A DNA stretch of 48,684 nucleotides from an uncultured Opitutales bacterium (GCA_900545715.1 URAJ01000015.1:1-48684); one strand, 5' to 3'; counted from the first letter of the stretch, positions 24,045-33,298 are shown. Notes: generated from the sequence alone by a model not told the origin. Translations and numbers: made by a program.

Positions 24045-25520
24045 ATGAAAATGAAATTTATTTTAGCGATAGCTGCCGCATCGGCAATGGCTCCGGCTTT
24101 CGCCGGCGTTTACGAGGATTTTGCGGCGTACGACGCCGGCAAAGACAACTCGTGGTTTTTCGAACTTGCGGCTAAGGCACAGCACAAGGGGAGCGCGGCG
24201 CAAGTGCGCGAAGGGCTTTCAAAAGCAATTCTTTCCAAGCCTATATCCGACGCGGCATTTCGCGACGCTTGCCAGATATTGAAGCCGATAGCCGATTCGG
24301 ACACTGTTGCGGCGATGGTTCCCGCGCTTAAAAATCCGGCGCGGGTTTCGTCGGCGTGCAATGTGCTAATGGGGCTCGGGTCGGACGGCTTCGATGCACT
24401 TGAATCTGCTCTCGAAGTTGTGGAGGACACGCTCTGCAAACAGACGATAATTTCTACGCTCGCCTCGTTTAACGACTCCGACGCAGTGGAGGCGATAGCC
24501 CCCTACGCGCTGTCTTCCGACCCTGCAATCGCGAAATTCGCGACAGTTGCGCTCGGCACGATAGACGATTCCGACGTTCTGGAAATTCTCGAAAAAAATG
24601 CTGGAAGTTCGAACCCCGCAATAAAGAAGGCCGCGCGGGAGGCGCTTGTCGCGTTTGCGGAGAACCGCTACCGCTCGGGCGATAAAGCAGACGCAAAAAT
24701 GGCTTTGAAGCTTGTTGGCGATGATTGCGGCTCGGCAGTTCGGTTGCGCGCTGAGCTGCTCGGTGAAGGTGGGGGACGCAAGTACTTGGATTCGCTGATA
24801 ATAAAGGGCGGGGAGCTTTCAGCGCCGGCTGGGCGCGCGATGAACGGCTTGCGCGAATTTTCCGAGTCCGAAGAAATAATAAAGGCATTCCCAAAAATGT
24901 CGCGCGAAGGCAAGCTTGCTGCCATGGGAACTTTTATGTTGTCGGGGGATACCCGCTTTTATCCCACGATTGCGCCGGAACTCGATTCGCCCGATGCGGA
25001 CATACGCTCTGAGGCGATATATGTGGCGCGCTTTATATGCACGGACGAAGCGAATCTGCGCAAAATCTGGGATATTTTCAAATCGGGCAAGAAGCCATTT
25101 TCGGCTCTTGCGGCAAACGTTTTGAAGGAAAATTCGAGCCTGAAAATGGCAGCGCTACTAAATGAAAAGGCGGGCGGCGGAGACTTGGATGCTCTCGAAA
25201 TACAGGTGTTCCGAGGGGACGTGCAAGCACGCAAAAAATTGTGGGATATGTTTGCCGGCAAGACCGGAGGGAAGAGAAATCCGAAAGTAGTGTCGGCCGT
25301 CGAGCGGACTATTACGTACGGGGATCTGCCCGAATTTGCGAGCTTTTTGAAATCTTCCGACGAATCCCTCGTTTCAGACGCTTCCAAAGTGATAATTAAG
25401 AAGCTTGCCAAGAGCCGCGACAAGGGCTTTATGCGCGCCGCAGTGCCCGTGATTATGAAGGGAAATGCCGCCAAGGAAAGCAAAGCGTACCAATTCGTTT
25501 GGTCCAAGCTTGGACTATAG
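24045..25520 (+). CDS. Exported HEAT-repeat protein
   Basis: 491 residues from the ATG at 24045. GGGAGG lies about 7 bases before it, and the ATG is 17 bases after the oxidoreductase stop, so the pair is an operon. A signal peptide (MKMKFILAIAAASAMAPAFA) is followed by many alpha-helical repeats of 30 to 38 residues with the HEAT pattern, for example SDAVEAIAPYALSSDPAIAKFATVAL then DSDVLEILEKNAGSSNPAIKKAAREAL. Such solenoids bind other proteins. Its fixed place beside the exported Gfo/Idh/MocA enzyme suggests that it scaffolds that enzyme in the periplasm. This is inference from gene order only. Confidence 0.75.
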   Translation: MKMKFILAIAAASAMAPAFAGVYEDFAAYDAGKDNSWFFELAAKAQHKGSAAQVREGLSKAILSKPISDAAFRDACQILKPIADSDTVAAMVPALKNPARVSSACNVLMGLGSDGFDALESALEVVEDTLCKQTIISTLASFNDSDAVEAIAPYALSSDPAIAKFATVALGTIDDSDVLEILEKNAGSSNPAIKKAAREALVAFAENRYRSGDKADAKMALKLVGDDCGSAVRLRAELLGEGGGRKYLDSLIIKGGELSAPAGRAMNGLREFSESEEIIKAFPKMSREGKLAAMGTFMLSGDTRFYPTIAPELDSPDADIRSEAIYVARFICTDEANLRKIWDIFKSGKKPFSALAANVLKENSSLKMAALLNEKAGGGDLDALEIQVFRGDVQARKKLWDMFAGKTGGKRNPKVVSAVERTITYGDLPEFASFLKSSDESLVSDASKVIIKKLAKSRDKGFMRAAVPVIMKGNAAKESKAYQFVWSKLGL

Positions 25521-25535
25521 TGTCTTTTACCGCGC

Positions 25536-25569
25536 GCGGCGGCAGAAAAAAAGAGCTTTTTGCCGCCGC
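25536..25569 (+). terminator. Strong stem-loop after the HEAT gene
   Basis: GCGGCGGCA pairs perfectly with TGCCGCCGC, and inner A-T pairs lengthen the stem. It is followed by TAAAACT rather than a T-run, so it may protect the 3' end or help a terminator. Confidence 0.5.
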
Positions 25570-25696
25570 TAAAACTAAGGGAATTGATACCCTACTTTGA
25601 AGCCGCATATTAGGCGCGCCGCGGCGCGCGGAATAGCCGCGGTACTATTGGTGAAATTTGGCTGCCTATAGATTTATGTATATATAAAATAAAAAT

Positions 25697-25734
25697 CCTT
25701 ACGCGAATTTGCGGCGTAAGGTTTTTTATTTTTG
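25697..25734. terminator. Bidirectional terminator
   Basis: CCTTACGC and GCGTAAGG form an 8-base stem, with T6ATTTTT on the right and an A-run on the left. Confidence 0.75.
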
Positions 25735-25926
25735 TTGCGCTATATATATTTCCCCGTTTGGAAAAATGAATTTCTTCGCGAAAATTTTTTAGTGCGCGGA
25801 TTTTTTCTCAAAATTTTAGTTTTTGGAACAATTAAGCTTTTTGCCGCGAGACAATACAATGTTGAGCGAAGTGCGGGCGGGTATGCTAAGGGCAGAATAA
25901 ATTTCTTTGCGGCGAAAATATAATAA

Positions 25927-25955
25927 TTGACTCATTTGTGATTAGTGCGTTAACT
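25927..25955 (+). promoter_or_regulatory. Promoter of the GH99-esterase gene, leaderless type
   Basis: TTGACT (25927-25932), 17 bases, TTAACT (25950-25955), 8 bases, ATG at 25964. Confidence 0.5.
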
Positions 25956-25963
25956 TTTGCGGC

Positions 25964-28054
25964 ATGAGGAGAGCGAAATTTTTAAGAATAGCAGGTACTG
26001 CTTTAACATTGTTTGCGCTGGCGGCATGCACTTCGCCGTCGGGCTCAAAAAGCGGCGTTGGCGGCGGTAGTGAGAAAAAAGTCGATGTTTTGTGCATATA
26101 TTATCCGCATTGGCATGTTTACCCGAAGGGTGAGGAATGGTTCGGCAAAGGCTGGACTGAATGGGAATTTGTAAAGACCGGCAAACCGCGCTACAAGGGG
26201 CACAAATTGCCCTACCGTCCGCTGACCGGATACCTCGACGGTAAAAATCCGGCAGATGTTGCGAAGGAAATAGATTTGGCTTCAAATTCAGGGATTACTG
26301 TATTTGTGTACGACTGGTATTGGTACGGCGGGAAGCGCACCATGGAGGAATCTCTCGAAGAGGGATTTTTGAAGGCGCCAAACCGCGATAAGATGAAGTT
26401 TGCGATAATGTGGGCGTACCACGATAGGGCTGACCAATTCCGGCCAGATCCGGATAAGCCGCGCAGGCGGCTGATGAGCCTCGATACTTCCCCGGAGGAT
26501 TTTAAAAATGCGCTCGAATACTGCATAAAAAAATACTTCAAAGAGCCAAATTATTATAAGATAAACGGCCGTCCGTATTTTATGGTTTACAATTCCGCGA
26601 AGTTTGTAAAGGACCACGGCGGGCCGGAAAAAGTTAAAAAACTTTTTTCCGAAGTTGCCGAGACAATGCGCAAAAACGGCCTCGAACCCGTCTATTGGAG
26701 CGCCGATTCCGGCTCTAAGGCCGAAGCCGAAATGCTTGCAAAGGCGGGCTTTGACGGAACTACGCGCTACAATGTAAACCCGTACCATGCAAACCTGTTT
26801 GACAAAAAGCCTGACGGATTGCTATGCGACTACTCTACCGCAGTTGCGGCGCATGAGAGGCTTTGGCGCACGATGTCGGAGGCTCCATTGCCGAATATCC
26901 CCGTTGTGACTATGGGGTGGGATTCTTCCATGCGTTGCCGCAACGACGTTGACTTTCCGTGGCCCAAAGGCGCGCAATATCCTTACGGGCCGATTTATTC
27001 CAACAATAATCCCGACATATTTCAGTCAATGCTCGAAAAAGCAAAAGAATTTGCGCTTTCTGACCCAAAGAAACCGGGCGCAATTCTCATAAACGCGTGG
27101 AACGAGTACACTGAGGGGTCATACCTTCTTCCCGACATTCGTGACGGCGACGCATATCTGAGGGCGATAGCCGCAGTTTTTGGGAGGACACCGAAAAACG
27201 AGTACGATTACTTTGATTGCGCCACAAAAAAACAATGCCGCATTCGCGCGGCGGATTTTGAAAACGTGCCTTACGGCGGACACTATAAGAACAAGCTCGA
27301 CGTATGGCTGCCTAAAAACGCGAATGGCAAGACGCCCGCTATAATATACTTCCACGGCGGCGGCTGGACGACGGGGGCGATTGCCGACAGGTTTATAGAG
27401 GCGTCACTCGAAAATATATTGGGCAAGGGTGTGGCAGTCGTATGCGCGAATTATAGGTTCATTCAAGACGCTAAGGACGCCGACATATTCCCGCCGGTCG
27501 CAGCCCCTATGGAGGATTGCGCGAAGGTTGTGGAATTTGTAAAAACCAACGCCGCAAAATGGAATATAGATCCTGAAAGAATTGCGGTAAGCGGCGGTTC
27601 TGCCGGTGCATGCTCGGCCTTGTATGTGGGGCTGTCGCCCGAAACGGCGGGCGGAGTGGCCGCAATAGGCGTAAATATACCGCAGACTTCCCTCGACCCA
27701 AAACAGATGCGCGAATGGATATCGAATATAACTTACGGCGCGCACGCTTTTGGCATGGGCAGCTTCGACAAATGGCTCTCGGCGCGCGACAAGCTTCTGC
27801 CTTACATAAAAAAATATTCCCCGGCGGGGTTGGTTGCAGGTGCAGCTGAGAGAAAATCGCCCAAAAAGATTTTTCTCCAAAATTTTGTCCGTGAAAAAGC
27901 CGGACAAGTATCGAAAGATCCAACCCATTCTCCAAAGTTTTGCGAGCGGTTTAAGGAAATTTGCGACGCCGAAAAAATCGACTGCCGCATAGTTTACGGT
28001 TCTGCAGAAAAGATGTTTGACGAGCTCGCGGATTTTCTCGTCAAAATTAAATAA
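25964..28054 (+). CDS. Lipoprotein fusing a GH99/WbsX-like domain to an esterase-like domain
   Basis: 696 residues. The signal peptide ends in a lipobox (LFALAAC, Cys22). Residues about 40-410 match the GH99-like/WbsX pattern: VLCIYYPHWHVYPKGEEWFG, GWTEWEFVKTGKPRYKGH, VFVYDWYWYGG and near the end GAILINAWNEYTEGSYLLPD. Residues about 430-696 form an alpha/beta-hydrolase of the BD-FAE/carbohydrate-esterase type with oxyanion motif HGGGW (464-468) and nucleophile elbow GGSAG (Ser about 546). The Asp and His that should follow are unclear: the usual GHG segment near the C-terminus reads SAEKMFDELADF. The enzyme may cleave a glycan backbone and remove acyl groups from the same polymer while anchored to a membrane. 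The esterase half could also be inactive. Confidence 0.78.
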   Translation: MRRAKFLRIAGTALTLFALAACTSPSGSKSGVGGGSEKKVDVLCIYYPHWHVYPKGEEWFGKGWTEWEFVKTGKPRYKGHKLPYRPLTGYLDGKNPADVAKEIDLASNSGITVFVYDWYWYGGKRTMEESLEEGFLKAPNRDKMKFAIMWAYHDRADQFRPDPDKPRRRLMSLDTSPEDFKNALEYCIKKYFKEPNYYKINGRPYFMVYNSAKFVKDHGGPEKVKKLFSEVAETMRKNGLEPVYWSADSGSKAEAEMLAKAGFDGTTRYNVNPYHANLFDKKPDGLLCDYSTAVAAHERLWRTMSEAPLPNIPVVTMGWDSSMRCRNDVDFPWPKGAQYPYGPIYSNNNPDIFQSMLEKAKEFALSDPKKPGAILINAWNEYTEGSYLLPDIRDGDAYLRAIAAVFGRTPKNEYDYFDCATKKQCRIRAADFENVPYGGHYKNKLDVWLPKNANGKTPAIIYFHGGGWTTGAIADRFIEASLENILGKGVAVVCANYRFIQDAKDADIFPPVAAPMEDCAKVVEFVKTNAAKWNIDPERIAVSGGSAGACSALYVGLSPETAGGVAAIGVNIPQTSLDPKQMREWISNITYGAHAFGMGSFDKWLSARDKLLPYIKKYSPAGLVAGAAERKSPKKIFLQNFVREKAGQVSKDPTHSPKFCERFKEICDAEKIDCRIVYGSAEKMFDELADFLVKIK

Positions 28055-28609
28055 AAGCCGCGCGGAGCCTTCCGCGCGCCGCGGGAGCTTTAAGTAAGCA
28101 ACTTGCGGCGGGGCGGAGGAAAGGTTTACGCCGCGCATTGCATTTGTGCCGTCCAGTATGGTAAGCGGCGGATCAAATGGGTTTGAGCCATAAAAATTTT
28201 TATGGGGGCAGACGCGTATTTGTAAACAATATGTGGCGCGCGGGAATGCGAATTGTATTGGGGATTTGACCCTTGCGAATTTTGTTAATTTTCAAAAAAA
28301 TTTTTTTCTCTAAAAAAGACGTTAAATTTTCGTTTTGGCGGAAAGGCTCGGAGATATTTTTTTGCGCAAAGTATACAATTTTTTTTTCAAAAAATTTTTT
28401 TTATTGAAAAGCGGATTGCATAGCGTGCGCCGTAAATATAAGAGTCTCGAAGCAAAAATGCGCGGTGCAAATTAGCTTGATTTGTTGTGGCTTGCAAAAA
28501 TTTCAACGTAAGGGCAAGGCGGAGTTTATGCGGCAAAAAAATCCCGCCGAATCGATGCAGGATTTCGGCGGGAGGATATTTTAAATTTGGGATTAGGTTC
28601 GCAGAATGT
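28055..28609. other. Intergenic gap, no gene
   Basis: A GC-rich hairpin (28060-28077, GCGCGGA/TCCGCGC, no T-run) follows the GH99-esterase stop. The middle is very AT-rich (28290-28400) and includes an isolated TTGACC at 28266 with no downstream gene. The GH10 terminator lies at the right. Confidence 0.5.
28534..28573 (-). terminator. Rho-independent terminator of GH10
   Basis: On the minus strand CCCGCCGAA pairs with TTCGGCGGG and is followed by seven T. Confidence 0.85.
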
Positions 28610-30031
28610 TTAGTCGGTGTTGCCAACGCCGACGTTTTTCTGTGGGATTGCCTTAATAAAGCGGGTTTTCGCGCCGTTTTTGTGGAAGGGAATGACGGTT
28701 TCATAATTTTTCCCGTCAACCGTGTAAGATACTTTATATTTGCCGTAGAAGCCGCGGAAATCCAATGCTTTTACAGGGGTTTCAGAGCCCGCATTGGTTG
28801 TCCATTCATCTTTTATAAGGCGTTTAAGGACGTTGTAAGACTTCTTCTTGGTAAAGTCGAAGTTCAATATGCCAGACTTCCATTTGCCTTCTGCCTTGCT
28901 TGTGCCATCGACTGTATGCCACCATGTAATGGAGTTTACGGCAGGATGGCTAAACCAGAGGCGATAGAATTTTTCCGCAATGTAAGCCTGGTTTTCCTCG
29001 CCAACGGGACCTTCCGGAAGCCCCGGTATTGTTATTTCAGTTATTTGCAGGGGAAGGCCGAGTTCGGCGTATAGGTCGAGCACATTTAGCATAAATTCGG
29101 GGCGGAAGGCTTTCCCGTTCAAAATGTCGGACCATAGTTTTTCTGAAAATACATGCAGCTGTAGCCCAATTTCGTCAACCTTGCAGCCCCTCAGCAGAAG
29201 ATTTTGCACGAGCAGATACAGGGGGCAGTATTCGCGGTTTCTATAAGCGTCGTCCCATGCGTCGGTAAGTTCGTTGTATGTGAAGACTGCGCTTTCGGGG
29301 AGATGCTTGCGGGCCTCTATGAAAGCCTTGTAAACGGCGTCCTTATGCATAAATTTTCTGACGTCTGAATCGTAGAAAGTGCAGAATTCGTTGGCGATAT
29401 TCCAGTACGGAATTTCCGTTCCGAAGCGCTCGCAAACTTTTTTGATGTAGATGTCTGAGGCGGCTGCGGAGTCTTCCGCTGTTCTTTCAACCCAATCAGG
29501 AAAAAACCATTGCTTATTAAACCAAGTAAGGCAATGCGCGCGGTAGGTAAGATCGAGGTCCTTGAACTCGTCGAGGACAAATGCCGGCGATGGGCGGAAG
29601 CGCATGTACGGGGCGTTTTTTTCAAATCTATATACTCCCGGCTGGGGTTCGTAATATTTCCAAAGCACGGAGAGGGTCGCGCCGTTAAAAAGCTCTTCCC
29701 AGACGAGCTTTTTCATATTTTTTACCCTTTGCATGTCGATGTTCCCGTTTTCGTCCTGAGTCGCCGAAATTGCCATTGTTGGCGCGCCGAACACAAATTC
29801 GTGACGAAGGAGGCTTACTTTTAGGTTCTCAACGGGTTTGTCGAAAGTTATTTTAAAGTCGCTTTTGCGGTTTTGTTCGATGCCGCGCTCTATCCTCCCC
29901 TTTATTTCAGGTGAGTCCCACGCGGCTTTCAGTTTGTCGGACACTTTCATGCCGGACTGCAAATTTTCCCCCGATGCGATTGCAGATGCGCATGCGAATA
30001 TTGTAGCAATAAATAATTTGTTTATTCTCAT
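28610..30031 (-). CDS. Exported GH10 endo-xylanase-like enzyme
   Basis: 473 residues with a signal peptide (MRINKLFIATIFACASAIAS). The N-terminal 100 residues form a beta region (DFKITFDKPVENLKVSLLRHEFVFGAPT), as in verrucomicrobial and Bacteroides GH10 proteins. The barrel then shows RAHCLTWFNKQWFFPDW, WNIANEF with the acid/base Glu at about 215, EIGLQLHVF and LPLQITEITIP with the nucleophile Glu at about 332. Both catalytic glutamates are present, so cleavage of beta-1,4-xylan in the envelope is likely. The C-terminal 60 residues form a small beta domain. It is divergent from the sugar isomerase-like gene across a 229-base gap. It is monocistronic and has its own terminator. Confidence 0.9.
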   Translation of the reverse strand: MRINKLFIATIFACASAIASGENLQSGMKVSDKLKAAWDSPEIKGRIERGIEQNRKSDFKITFDKPVENLKVSLLRHEFVFGAPTMAISATQDENGNIDMQRVKNMKKLVWEELFNGATLSVLWKYYEPQPGVYRFEKNAPYMRFRPSPAFVLDEFKDLDLTYRAHCLTWFNKQWFFPDWVERTAEDSAAASDIYIKKVCERFGTEIPYWNIANEFCTFYDSDVRKFMHKDAVYKAFIEARKHLPESAVFTYNELTDAWDDAYRNREYCPLYLLVQNLLLRGCKVDEIGLQLHVFSEKLWSDILNGKAFRPEFMLNVLDLYAELGLPLQITEITIPGLPEGPVGEENQAYIAEKFYRLWFSHPAVNSITWWHTVDGTSKAEGKWKSGILNFDFTKKKSYNVLKRLIKDEWTTNAGSETPVKALDFRGFYGKYKVSYTVDGKNYETVIPFHKNGAKTRFIKAIPQKNVGVGNTD

Positions 30032-30260
30032 TTGCTTTATTTAGTTATATAATTTCGTTTGATGCGTATGAATAATTAAATAATATAAAAACTGTCGGCT
30101 AATCAAGCGCATATTGCGTTTGTGAGTGGCGGAGTTAATTCAAAAAATGCGTGACACGGAAATGTTTTTATGCTTTTTTTATAGTAATCAAGACGCGGCG
30201 ATGTTCCCGTTAAGGAATTGTCCCGCGCAAAGAATTCTCAAATCAAAAAGGTAAAAATAT

Positions 30261-31148
30261 ATGATGAATATAAAAACTCTGTTGTTGGCGGCTGTCGCCT
30301 TCTCGATGGTTGGTTGCGCTACCGATTCTGCATGCGCAAAGGCCCCGAAAAAGAACATAGCCATTCAAATGTATTCCATGCGCGACGACATTAAGAAAGA
30401 CTATGAAGGGTCTGTCAAAAAGCTTGGCGAAATGGGCTATACGGCGGTCGAGGCCGCAGGGTACGGCGGCGGAAAATTCTACGGTAAGACTCCCGCTGAA
30501 TTTAAAGCAGGAATCGAAGCGGCGGGCATGAAAGTGCTTTCATCGCATACCACGAAACAACTCTCCCAAAAAGAGCTTGAAACAGGCGATTTCTCGGAAT
30601 CCATGAAGTGGTGGGACGAATGCATCGCAGCGCATAAGGCGGCGGGCATGAAATATATAGTTGCCCCCTGGATGAGCGTCCCCAAGACTCTCAAAGACCT
30701 CAAAACATACTGCAAATACTACAATGAAATCGGCAAGCGCTGCAAGGCCGCCGGCCTTTCATTCGGATACCACAACCATGCTCACGAGTTCCAGAAGGTT
30801 GAGGGAAAAGTCATGTACGACTATATGCTCGAAAACACCGATCCCGACCTCGTGTTCTTTGAAATGGACGTGTATTGGACTGTAAGGGGCCAGAAAGCTC
30901 CTGTCGACTATTTCAAGAAATATCCGAAGCGTTTCAGGCTTCTGCACATCAAGGACGAAAAAGAGCTTGGCGACAGCGGAATGGTTGGGTTTGATGCGAT
31001 ATTCAAGCATGCAGCCGACGCCGGAATGGAATATCCCGTCGTTGAAGTTGAGCGCTACAGCTTTGCCCCTGCTGAAAGCATAAAGAAGAGCATAGACTAC
31101 CTCAACAACGCTCCGTTTGTAAAAGAGAGCTATCCTGAGAAAAAGTAG
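30261..31148 (+). CDS. Lipoprotein of the sugar phosphate isomerase/epimerase family
   Basis: 295 residues with a lipobox (AFSMVGC, Cys19). The remainder is a xylose-isomerase-like TIM barrel. IAIQMYSMRDDIKKDYEGSV is the usual first strand, followed by LGEMGYTAVEAAGYGGG, SFGYHNHAHEFQKVEG, VFFEMDVYWTV, FRLLHIKDEKELGD and a final YPVVEVERYS. The Glu, His and Asp residues in these phrases are the usual metal-site positions (EMDVYW, HIKDE, VEVERY). Exported members of this family act on unusual sugars or sugar acids, often next to Gfo/Idh/MocA genes. An AAGG lies 9 bases before ATGATG. It is divergent from GH10, and a terminator follows. Confidence 0.87.
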   Translation: MMNIKTLLLAAVAFSMVGCATDSACAKAPKKNIAIQMYSMRDDIKKDYEGSVKKLGEMGYTAVEAAGYGGGKFYGKTPAEFKAGIEAAGMKVLSSHTTKQLSQKELETGDFSESMKWWDECIAAHKAAGMKYIVAPWMSVPKTLKDLKTYCKYYNEIGKRCKAAGLSFGYHNHAHEFQKVEGKVMYDYMLENTDPDLVFFEMDVYWTVRGQKAPVDYFKKYPKRFRLLHIKDEKELGDSGMVGFDAIFKHAADAGMEYPVVEVERYSFAPAESIKKSIDYLNNAPFVKESYPEKK

Positions 31149-31192
31149 TTTTTTTATTGATAGCGAGGGCAATAAAATAGCCCGAAGATTGA

Positions 31193-31222
31193 AAAGCGAC
31201 GGCAAATGCCGCCGCTTTTTTT
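31193..31222 (+). terminator. Rho-independent terminator after the isomerase-like gene
   Basis: AAGCG-A-CGGC pairs with GCCG-C-CGCTT with one mismatch around an AAAT loop, then seven T. Confidence 0.82.
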
Positions 31223-31227
31223 GTATA

Positions 31228-31243
31228 AACGTTAGCGCTGATA
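31228..31243. promoter_or_regulatory. Weak palindrome upstream of the PEP-CTERM gene
   Basis: AACGTTAGCGCTGATA has a central AGCGCT palindrome just upstream of the -35 element. It is a possible repressor site, with weak support. Confidence 0.2.
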
Positions 31244-31258
31244 ATGAATGAAATATGT

Positions 31259-31287
31259 TTGACAATAAACAGCTTTTTATTAATAAT
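31259..31287 (+). promoter_or_regulatory. Promoter of the PEP-CTERM gene, leaderless type
   Basis: TTGACA (31259-31264), 17 bases, AATAAT (31282-31287, 5 of 6 matches to TATAAT), 8 bases, ATG at 31296. This is the clearest of the leaderless set. Confidence 0.7.
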
Positions 31288-31295
31288 TAGCATAT

Positions 31296-32870
31296 ATGAA
31301 AATCAAAATTTATGCGTTAACCTTATTGTCTGTTTTCAGTGCGTACGTAGCAACAGCTGATGATTATTATTACAAGGCTTCCGTTGGCGACTTTAACGAC
31401 GGCAATTCATGGTATTTAGACGCGGCAAGGACGCAAGTTGCGGGCGCATTTCCCGTCACTGCGGCCGACAATGCAATTTTATATAAGATGAACCAAAATT
31501 CCGGAGTCTGGGTTAAGGAAATAGACACCAATATGGGCGATCTCATCGTATCCGGGAATACCTCCATTACTTATAGCAAAGTGTTGTTGGGGCAATCCGC
31601 TCCTATAAATTTTAATATAGAGGGAAAATTAAAAGTCCAAGCATGCGACGTAGCGACAAGAATGGATTTTAATACAAGTTTTGCCGCCGATGTATCCGAC
31701 ACCGGAAAGCTTGAATTAAATATAGGCGGAATAGAGGTTGGCACGGAAGTTTATGGAGGTGGATCGTACAGCGCGTACGGAGACGTAGCTTTGAGTTTTT
31801 CGCTAAGCGATTGGCGCCTTCCAACTACGATAAATGTTGCCGGCGACGTCAAATTGGGCGGCGGAATCATGGGGGTGGACTCCATATCAACCATAACTTT
31901 TAATGCCAACGAGACAAATATTTCAGGAGTCGTAGAAATACAGTCGAACGGATCCAGATATTCGCAATTCTTTATGGCTCGCGACAATGGAACGCTTAGG
32001 CTCGGCGGGTTGAAATCTACAATGCGCTCGGACGGCAAATTGGGCGGATCCTTTCTAAATTCATCGTCGTCGATGAATTCAACTGTCGTATTTACGAATG
32101 TTGCGGGGACGGATTATATGTTCAAGGGCGAATTTTCCGACTTTGGATTATGGTCGGCTTCCGGCAATGGAAAGATGAATGTAGTAATGGAAGGCGAGGG
32201 CACCCAGCGCATATACTCTTTCCGTTCTGCCGGAATGGAAAATGCAACAATGAACGGCACTTTTACGATAAAAAGCGGGCGCTTTTTTCTCGAAAATTCG
32301 AGCATAAAGGAGGCCAACAGAAACGGGGCGCTGTCGCTTGAGGGCGGAGTTTTCGGCACTTCGCGCGACGACACTTCCTCGAGTGGGACGGTATATTTTA
32401 AAACTGCCGAATTTAAAAGCGGCGGGCTTGCCTATGAGAATTTTGTAAACCAAAATTCCATCGAATCACAGCCGTCCGATAAGATTGTCATAACAGGACA
32501 GTTCGTCAAGAGCGGCACAGGGAAAATTTCCGTGGATTTTTCCGACTCCAACGGAAATGCTCTTGACTTGAGCGGATACGAATTGGCCGAGAGCATAGAC
32601 GGAATTGGGAATTGGGTTGAGATACTGACAGCCGGCTCGCTTTCGGGATTCGATATGACAAATTCAATTGGCGAAGGCGAATACGACGCAAACTCCAATT
32701 TCTATGGAATAGGCGTGGACGACGCATACGCTGTATTTAAATGGGTGGAGTCAATAGGCAACGGATACAGCCTGCAAGTGGGATTCGCGCAGGTTCCGGA
32801 GCCCGCGGAGGTTGCTGCATTCGCTGGGGTAGCGGCACTCATTGCGATTATGTTGCGCAGGCGCAAGTAG
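31296..32870 (+). CDS. Secreted PEP-CTERM protein with autotransporter-like beta region
   Basis: 524 residues. A signal peptide (MKIKIYALTLLSVFSAYVATA) is followed by a Thr/Ser/Asn/Gly-rich region with many short beta strands (NSGVWVKEIDTNMGDLIVSG, GTLRLGGLKSTMRSDGKLGG, GKISVDFSDSNGNALDLSGY), as in autotransporter-type beta-helix proteins. The C-terminus is a textbook PEP-CTERM signal: VPEPAE, a hydrophobic segment (VAAFAGVAALIAIML) and RRRK. In other bacteria PEP-CTERM proteins are processed by an exosortase and released to the surface or extracellular matrix. No exosortase gene is in this window. The cargo role (adhesion or matrix) is an inference. Confidence 0.85.
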   Translation: MKIKIYALTLLSVFSAYVATADDYYYKASVGDFNDGNSWYLDAARTQVAGAFPVTAADNAILYKMNQNSGVWVKEIDTNMGDLIVSGNTSITYSKVLLGQSAPINFNIEGKLKVQACDVATRMDFNTSFAADVSDTGKLELNIGGIEVGTEVYGGGSYSAYGDVALSFSLSDWRLPTTINVAGDVKLGGGIMGVDSISTITFNANETNISGVVEIQSNGSRYSQFFMARDNGTLRLGGLKSTMRSDGKLGGSFLNSSSSMNSTVVFTNVAGTDYMFKGEFSDFGLWSASGNGKMNVVMEGEGTQRIYSFRSAGMENATMNGTFTIKSGRFFLENSSIKEANRNGALSLEGGVFGTSRDDTSSSGTVYFKTAEFKSGGLAYENFVNQNSIESQPSDKIVITGQFVKSGTGKISVDFSDSNGNALDLSGYELAESIDGIGNWVEILTAGSLSGFDMTNSIGEGEYDANSNFYGIGVDDAYAVFKWVESIGNGYSLQVGFAQVPEPAEVAAFAGVAALIAIMLRRRK

Positions 32871-32894
32871 GCAGACTTCAATATAATGTTTTAT

Positions 32895-32926
32895 GACCCG
32901 TTAAAATTTTTTAGCGGGTCTTTTTT
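32895..32926 (+). terminator. Rho-independent terminator after the PEP-CTERM gene
   Basis: GACCCG-TTAAA and TTTA-GCGGGTC pair with one bulge, followed by six T. Confidence 0.8.
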
Positions 32927-33232
32927 ATTCTGTATATGAATGTAAGTCTTGGCGCAAGACGTAAGGCAGTTCGCGCCGATAAATAGCGCCGCGCTGGGCT
33001 GCTGGACAGGAAAACTGCCAGTTTGTAGAAATAGATAGTTATGCGCTTGAGATTCTTGAAAAATGTGCAAAGGGTACTTGCTATGCGGTTTAGTTATGCC
33101 AGCGCATATTCTGCAAAGTCGTGAAATTTTTTAGCAATTTTATTGGCATTTAGTTTTTTTAACGCGGTTTTAGTTGGGCGTTTTTTTGCTTCAGTAAAGT
33201 CCATAGATAAAAAATCGGCGGACAACGCTCAG

Positions 33233-33284
33233 AAAAAATCCCCTCTTTCGCCGCAAACGAAAAAGTTTTAGGCGGAAAAGGGGG
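33233..33284 (-). terminator. Rho-independent terminator of the GH50-like gene
   Basis: On the minus strand CCCCTTTTCCGCC pairs with GGCGAAAGAGGGG with few mismatches, then six T. Confidence 0.8.
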
Positions 33285-33298
33285 AAAATAAAAAGAAC

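Larger units (their letters stand above)
25521..25963. other. Intergenic gap with two hairpins and a promoter
   Basis: It holds the stem-loop at 25536, the terminator at 25697 and the GH99-esterase promoter at the right end. The sequence between them is AT-rich and non-coding. Confidence 0.55.
32871..33298. other. Intergenic gap between convergent genes
   Basis: It holds the terminators of both neighbours (32895-32926 and 33233-33284). The middle has no gene. Confidence 0.55.
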
